From Bdellovibrionales bacterium (GTDB lineage: Bacteria; Bdellovibrionota; Bdellovibrionia; Bdellovibrionales; UBA1609): a stretch of DNA of 10,350 nucleotides. A model generated the notes under the pieces. That model saw only the letters and a program-made list of their open reading frames with translations. It did not search any database and was not told the DNA's origin. The stretch is taken from NCBI GenBank assembly GCA_026713205.1, contig JAPOOY010000268.1:1-10350 (forward strand), in the 5' to 3' direction. Shown here piece by piece: positions 7,253 through 10,350 of this stretch (its first letter is position 1; the number at the start of each line of letters is the position of its first letter). Position numbers and translations under genes: made by a program.

Positions 7253-7473
7253 ACTCCTCCGTCCTGAAATTTTCCGGTTCTTCATAAGAAAAAATACTTA
7301 CACCCTTTATAACAAACTATAGGAGTCAAAAATTCAGACATGCGTTTTGCCACAAAGCGACTTTCAGCCGCATCTGTGTCAAATCCGAACTCATTTTTGA
7401 CTCCTATAGTTTGTTATAAAGGGCTTATGTCTCTTAAATAAAAACCGGAAAATTTTAAACACAATCGGTATAA
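7253..7473. repeat. Palindromic repeat, copy 4 (complete)
   Basis: Outer termini about 7253-7280 (TGAAATTTTCCGGTTC) and 7441-7473 (AACCGGAAAATTTTAAACAC) pair with each other. Arms 7303-7332 and 7394-7423 are 30-bp perfect reverse complements. The 61-nt core is 7333-7393, with two stem mismatches in the inner hairpin, both A/C on the plus strand and therefore G-U on the minus strand; the loop is TTC. Between the preceding stop codon and this element lies a small hairpin AAACTG-ATC-CAGTTT (7193-7207) and otherwise A/T-rich sequence. Confidence 0.9.
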
Positions 7474-7554
7474 AAAACCACATTAAAGTCTATGAAATTC
7501 CAAAACCAGCAAGGAACCTTGTGTTTAAAAGGAAAAAAGGAGATACTGAAGAAG

Positions 7555-8013
7555 ATGCTTAAACAACAATTTCTTTCTTACATACCCTTGGCCGGATTGG
7601 CTCTTCTCTTGATTTTATCCTGGATATACTTGAATCAATCCCCCAAAGGGCTTGATGAATTGGCACACAGTGCGCTCCAGGAAAGATTTCAATCTGTTGT
7701 TTCCGATTATGTGAAAAAAAATTATCCATCCATCCACCAAATCACTTTTCATAAAACCTGGACTGAAAACACTCCCGATCCAAATCATATAAAAATTTAT
7801 TTTTCCTATTCTCTAACAATAGAGGATGACAAAGCGGACAGTGAAATGGTTATGGACGGCACAGCCGCCTTAAACAGAAAATCAGGAAGCAACAATTGGC
7901 TTCTAACAGACTTTAAAGTGACAGATAGCTTGGTGGAATTTTCAAAACCCCTGGTTATCAAAGCCATTTCTGAAGAGGGCGCTGATCCTTCTGATTCTCC
8001 GCCGGAAATATAA
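7555..8013 (+). CDS. Small membrane-anchored protein of unknown function
   Basis: A 152-residue product that I do not recognise. It opens with a short N terminus (MLKQQF), one hydrophobic segment (about 8-26) and then a hydrophilic domain with no cysteines after the membrane segment, suggesting a single-pass inner-membrane protein with a periplasmic domain. That domain alternates short beta-like stretches (KIYFSYSLTIEDD, NNWLLTDFKVTDSLVEF) and ends in an acidic tail (EEGADPSDSPPEI). The ATG at 7555 is preferred because AAGGAG lies 12 bases upstream; the in-frame ATG at 7492 would add 21 mostly polar residues and has no visible ribosome site. The right terminus of repeat copy 4 ends about 80 bases upstream, and another repeat relative lies 36 bases beyond the stop. 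Confidence 0.65.
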   Translation: MLKQQFLSYIPLAGLALLLILSWIYLNQSPKGLDELAHSALQERFQSVVSDYVKKNYPSIHQITFHKTWTENTPDPNHIKIYFSYSLTIEDDKADSEMVMDGTAALNRKSGSNNWLLTDFKVTDSLVEFSKPLVIKAISEEGADPSDSPPEI

Positions 8014-8049
8014 TTTTCTACAAAACCCCAACGATCTATAAGCCGAATA

Positions 8050-8122
8050 ACACCAATTGGAGTTGAATTTTTGGAATGTTACAGAAATAAAAACAGGTTG
8101 AAAATTCAGCTTTGATTGGTGT
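8050..8122 (+). repeat. Core-less palindromic repeat relative / long hairpin
   Basis: ACACCAAT (8050-8057) pairs with ATTGGTGT (8115-8122), and pairing continues to about 8072/8100 with GAATTTT against AAAATTC, giving a stem of about 22 positions. Apart from the family-typical termini, the arms and 61-nt core are missing; the loop is 8073-8099. Deviations from perfect pairing (8058/8114, 8059/8113, 8060/8112, 8063/8109) are all G-T, so the plus-strand RNA would fold well. It lies 3' of the small membrane-protein gene on the same strand and could stabilise or end that transcript. Confidence 0.7.
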
Positions 8123-8154
8123 AAGCCTCTTCAAAAAATCTGACAAATTTTCTA

Positions 8155-8187
8155 TTGACTATGATATAGTCATGATTATATCATAGT
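8155..8187 (+). promoter_or_regulatory. Promoter with overlapping 11-bp perfect operator-like palindrome
   Basis: TTGACT (8155-8160) is a good -35 match. Possible -10 boxes are TATCAT (8179-8184, 18-bp spacer) or TATATC (8177-8182, 16-bp spacer). Over this lies a perfect inverted repeat, ACTATGATATA (8158-8168) and TATATCATAGT (8177-8187), with an 8-base spacer, covering the end of the -35 box and the -10. A repressor bound here would block transcription. The expected transcription start falls within a few bases of the ATG at 8192, implying a leaderless or nearly leaderless mRNA. Confidence 0.6.
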
Positions 8188-8191
8188 GTAT

Positions 8192-9319
8192 ATGAATAAA
8201 GTCAGATATTTAAAAACACAAATTGTAAGAGATCTTCTTGAAAAAATGATTTTTATTGGAGGCCCTCGACAGGTTGGAAAAACCACTCTGGCTAAACAAA
8301 TCATCAAAAAGAAAATCTCTTATCTAAATTGGGATAATGTAGAGCATCGCCATTCTATTATAAGAAATCAGCTTCCCAATCATCTGAATGAATTGATTTT
8401 TGATGAGATACATAAATTTAAAAAATGGAGAAGTTTTATCAAAGGTTTTTATGACACCTATGGAGATAAAATAAAAATTATCGTCACGGGATCCGCCAAA
8501 TTAGATCACTTTAAAAAAGGAGGGGATTCTCTATTTGGCCGTTACCATTATTTTCGCCTGCATCCGTTGAGTTTAAGAGAGTTAAATAAGAAGGCAAAAG
8601 CGGCAGAAGTGGAAAGTTTGTTGCAGCTAGGGGGTTTTCCCGAACCCCTTTTAAAAGGAAGCAAAACGAGCTATAGACGCTGGTCTTTAGAAAGACTTCA
8701 TAGAGTGGTTTACACTGATATAAATGATTTGGAAAATATCAGAGAAATCTCCTCTATTGATTTATTGATGCACACCTTAAAGGAAAGGGCAGCCTCTATT
8801 CTTTCTATAGAAAATTTAAGAGAGGATTTACAGGTCAGTCATAATACAGTATCCAGATGGCTTGATATCCTGGAAACTCTTTATGTCTGTTATCGTATTT
8901 CTCCCTTTAACAGTTCAAAAATCAGAGCTGTAAAAAAAGAACAAAAGTTATATCTATGGGATTGGGCTCAAGCGGAAGGTTCCGGCGCAAAATTTGAAAA
9001 CTTAGTCGCCTCACAACTTCTAAAGTACTGTCATTTTATAGAAGATACAGAAGGCTATAAAATGGAATTACAATATCTTCGGGACAGAGATGGACGAGAA
9101 GTTGACTTTGTTGTCATTAAAGATAAAAAACCTTTATTTGCCGTAGAATGTAAAAGCTCTGATTATAATCTCTCTAAAAATATCAAATATTTTAAAGAAA
9201 GAACTGCCATTCCTGAATTTTATCAAGTGCATTTACTTGATAAGGACATAGGTTTTGCGGATATTCAGGGGCGATCATTGCCTTTTTGGAAATTCTGTCA
9301 AATTAAAAATATGCCTTAA
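8192..9319 (+). CDS. AAA_14/DUF4143-type ATPase
   Basis: A 375-residue ATPase of the family annotated as AAA_14 plus DUF4143, common in mobile parts of bacterial genomes and of unknown cellular role. Seen: Walker A GGPRQVGKTT (about 23-32), Walker B ELIFDEIHKF (67-76), sensor-like IIVTGSA (96-102), a helix-turn-helix-like region (ENLREDLQVSHNTVSRWLDIL, about 207-227) and a C-terminal PD-(D/E)XK-nuclease-like patch, GREVDFVV (301-308) with AVECK (317-321). The catalytic-type Asp and Glu-x-Lys of that patch are present. The start is placed at ATG 8192; a GTG at 8186 would add two residues. No Shine-Dalgarno site precedes it. Codon use is visibly more A/T-rich than in nagZ, which suits acquisition by transfer. 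The operator-like palindrome upstream and the internal helix-turn-helix make self-regulation possible, but that is inference. Confidence 0.88.
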   Translation: MNKVRYLKTQIVRDLLEKMIFIGGPRQVGKTTLAKQIIKKKISYLNWDNVEHRHSIIRNQLPNHLNELIFDEIHKFKKWRSFIKGFYDTYGDKIKIIVTGSAKLDHFKKGGDSLFGRYHYFRLHPLSLRELNKKAKAAEVESLLQLGGFPEPLLKGSKTSYRRWSLERLHRVVYTDINDLENIREISSIDLLMHTLKERAASILSIENLREDLQVSHNTVSRWLDILETLYVCYRISPFNSSKIRAVKKEQKLYLWDWAQAEGSGAKFENLVASQLLKYCHFIEDTEGYKMELQYLRDRDGREVDFVVIKDKKPLFAVECKSSDYNLSKNIKYFKERTAIPEFYQVHLLDKDIGFADIQGRSLPFWKFCQIKNMP

Positions 9320-9386
9320 AGCTGACTGACCAGTACAGTAATTATTCACAAGTTTTTCCAATCCCACTTCTTTATATCAGAAAACA

Positions 9387-9412
9387 AAAAGCCCCTTTTT
9401 CAAGGGGCTTTT
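9387..9412. terminator. Bidirectional rho-independent terminator
   Basis: AAAAGCCCCTT (9387-9397) and AAGGGGCTTTT (9402-9412) form a perfect 11-bp stem with a TTTC loop. On the plus strand the T-run follows the G/C stem; on the minus strand the A-run supplies a T-run too. It lies between the convergent ATPase gene (plus) and lipoprotein gene (minus) and can end both. Confidence 0.92.
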
Positions 9413-9460
9413 AAATTTTAAGAATCGGCTTGTTATTTCTACTTATTATTTACAATCAAA

Positions 9461-10078
9461 TTAGATTGCTTCAGCTTCAGCTTTAGCTTCCTCAGCTTTT
9501 GCTTTAGCCGCCTTGGCGGCGTCCGCTGTTTCAGCCGCTTCCGCTTCTGTTTTTGCTTCATTGGCTTTTGCTTTAGCTGCATCCGCTTTAGTCTTTTTTG
9601 TTTGAGCAGCAGCTAATGTTTCAGGAGTAGCTAAAGGATTATTCGGATTTGCTGCAGCTATCTCTTCATTAGCCGCTTGCACTTTTTGATCAGCCGTTGC
9701 AATAGCCGCATCGGCAGCTTCTATGGCAGCTTGTTTTATTGCGTCCACATCCTCTGGAGTTTCAGCAGGAGCAGTACACTGTGGAGCTTCATCCACTTGT
9801 TTCACCGCAGATGCATCGTCTTTCGCCACACTTTTCACCACATAATTACCCACTTCATAAGCTTTTTTATCACCAATCTGCTCAGGACTATCCCCTGTGG
9901 TTTTAATAGCAACTTCAGAACTTCCAAAAATTCCTAAGAAAACAGACCATTCATAGCATTTGCCATTTTCAAGCTCGTTACCAGCCACAGAAATGGATTC
10001 ACCGGATTCATTCTTCACAATACCTGTACTGCAGGCCGTAAGACCCATCGCAGCCAAAATCAATAGAATGTGCTTCAT
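9461..10078 (-). CDS. Lipoprotein with Ala/Lys/Glu-rich helical tail
   Basis: A 205-aa predicted lipoprotein. A short signal peptide ends in the lipobox LTAC, with the lipidated cysteine at residue 16; the next residue is Ser, not Asp, so by the usual +2 rule it would go to the outer membrane. Residues ~17-105 form a small domain with two cysteines (GKCYEWS and APQCTAP) that might pair. From ~110 to the end the protein is nearly all Ala, Lys, Glu, Thr and Asp with repeated KAKAEEAKAEAE-like units, predicting a long helix or coiled coil reminiscent of TolA or Lpp-like spacers. I do not recognise the family. An ideal AAGGAGG (10084-10090) lies 5 bases before the ATG and a good promoter lies upstream, suggesting strong expression. 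The shared terminator at 9387-9412 closes the gene. Confidence 0.82.
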   Translation of the reverse strand: MKHILLILAAMGLTACSTGIVKNESGESISVAGNELENGKCYEWSVFLGIFGSSEVAIKTTGDSPEQIGDKKAYEVGNYVVKSVAKDDASAVKQVDEAPQCTAPAETPEDVDAIKQAAIEAADAAIATADQKVQAANEEIAAANPNNPLATPETLAAAQTKKTKADAAKAKANEAKTEAEAAETADAAKAAKAKAEEAKAEAEAI

Positions 10079-10110
10079 TATTACCTCCTTAAAGTAATTT
10101 TATGTACGCC

Positions 10111-10232
10111 ATTCTATACCCTTTTCTCCTGAAAATCGTCAATAAAAATACCGAAATGCATTGGAATACCGGACCTTGGGCTAAATAAAGAAGCTCTTTA
10201 AAAAACTCAAAATTCAACCCAAAGGAGTATAA
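10111..10232. repeat. Degenerate palindromic repeat relative
   Basis: The right terminus is clear: ACTCAAAATTCAACCC followed by GAGTATAA (10205-10232) matches the right termini of the other copies. Moving inward, TTTATTTAGCCC (minus strand) resembles the region just outside the arms in copies 2 and 4. The proposed left terminus (TATACCCTTTT, near 10115-10135) is weaker and overlaps the lipoprotein promoter. No 61-nt core is present. Confidence 0.5.
10113..10142 (-). promoter_or_regulatory. Sigma-70-type promoter of the lipoprotein gene
   Basis: Read on the minus strand, TTGACG (10142-10137) is followed after 18 bases by TATAGA (10118-10113). Transcription would start near 10106, giving a leader of about 28 bases that contains the AAGGAGG ribosome site. 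The promoter overlaps the left end of a degenerate repeat relative. Confidence 0.6.
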
Positions 10233-10259
10233 ACTACAATTAGAAAAACTGAAGGAATC

Positions 10260-10350
10260 ATGAAATTTCATTTTAAAAATGTGGGACAGCCAAAAACCGC
10301 CGCGCAATGGACAGATTGGCGTTGGCAGGTGAGAAACCTTTCTTCTTCTT
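10260..10350 (+). CDS. Probable lysine 2,3-aminomutase family protein, N-terminal fragment
   Basis: The first 30 codons of a gene that runs off the window, MKFHFKNVGQPK then AAQWTDWRWQVRN. The W-x-x-W-x-W-Q-x-R-N arrangement is typical of the N terminus of KamA/YjeK/AblA-type radical SAM aminomutases, which interconvert lysine and beta-lysine or modify EF-P. The radical SAM CxxxCxxC motif would lie downstream and cannot be checked. GAAGGA ends 3 bases before the ATG, which is short, and another AAAGGAG (10221-10227) is too far. Assignment rests on this one motif. Confidence 0.6.
   Translation, partial: MKFHFKNVGQPKTAAQWTDWRWQVRNLSSS

Noticed and set aside
7492..7554. Upstream ATG as the start of the small membrane protein
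   Set aside because: No ribosome site precedes it and the added residues separate the N terminus from the membrane segment; the ATG at 7555 has AAGGAG upstream.

Overview
The window is about 10.3 kb of A/T-rich bacterial DNA (roughly 40% G+C by eye) from a Gram-negative-type cell. The evidence for that is an outer-membrane-style lipoprotein, a peptidoglycan-recycling NagZ and a TadG-like envelope protein. The mixture of genes would suit a Bdellovibrionota or deltaproteobacteria-like lineage, but no gene here settles the taxonomy and I hold that loosely.

Layout, left to right. Two adjacent copies of a palindromic repeat (1-370) lie directly downstream of a long minus-strand gene for a TadG-like membrane-anchored secreted protein (371-2668). 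A non-coding gap (2669-3100) holds degenerate and core-less relatives of the repeat. A plus-strand cluster follows: an OppB/DppB-type permease (3101-4018), an OppC/DppC-type permease split by an in-frame TAG (4020-4814), and a NagZ-like beta-N-acetylglucosaminidase (4816-5883). Then come a third full repeat (5884-6111), a fumarylacetoacetate-hydrolase-family gene (6220-7194), a fourth repeat (about 7253-7473), a small membrane-anchored protein of unknown function (7555-8013), a core-less hairpin relative (8050-8122), an AAA_14/DUF4143-type ATPase under an operator-like palindrome (8192-9319), a bidirectional terminator, a minus-strand lipoprotein (9461-10078), another degenerate repeat, and the first 30 codons of a probable lysine 2,3-aminomutase-family gene (10260 onward).

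The most unusual content is the intergenic repeat family. Each full copy is a nested palindrome of 210-230 bp. Outer imperfect terminal repeats (consensus around GTTTGAATTTT) enclose perfectly complementary 30-32 bp arms, which enclose a core of exactly 61 nt that folds into its own hairpin. The arms differ strongly between copies yet pair perfectly within each copy. The core changes in a structure-preserving way, and every mismatch in its stem on the plus strand is an A/C pair, which is a G-U wobble on the minus strand. Shorter relatives keep the outer repeats but lack the core. The copies sit mostly against stop codons. I do not recognise the family; it could be a non-autonomous mobile palindrome, a structured RNA, or both.

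Functionally, the permease pair and NagZ suggest uptake of peptides or muropeptides coupled to cell-wall recycling, although the substrate-binding protein and ATPase subunits are not in the window and the second permease is interrupted. The other genes look like independent transcription units.
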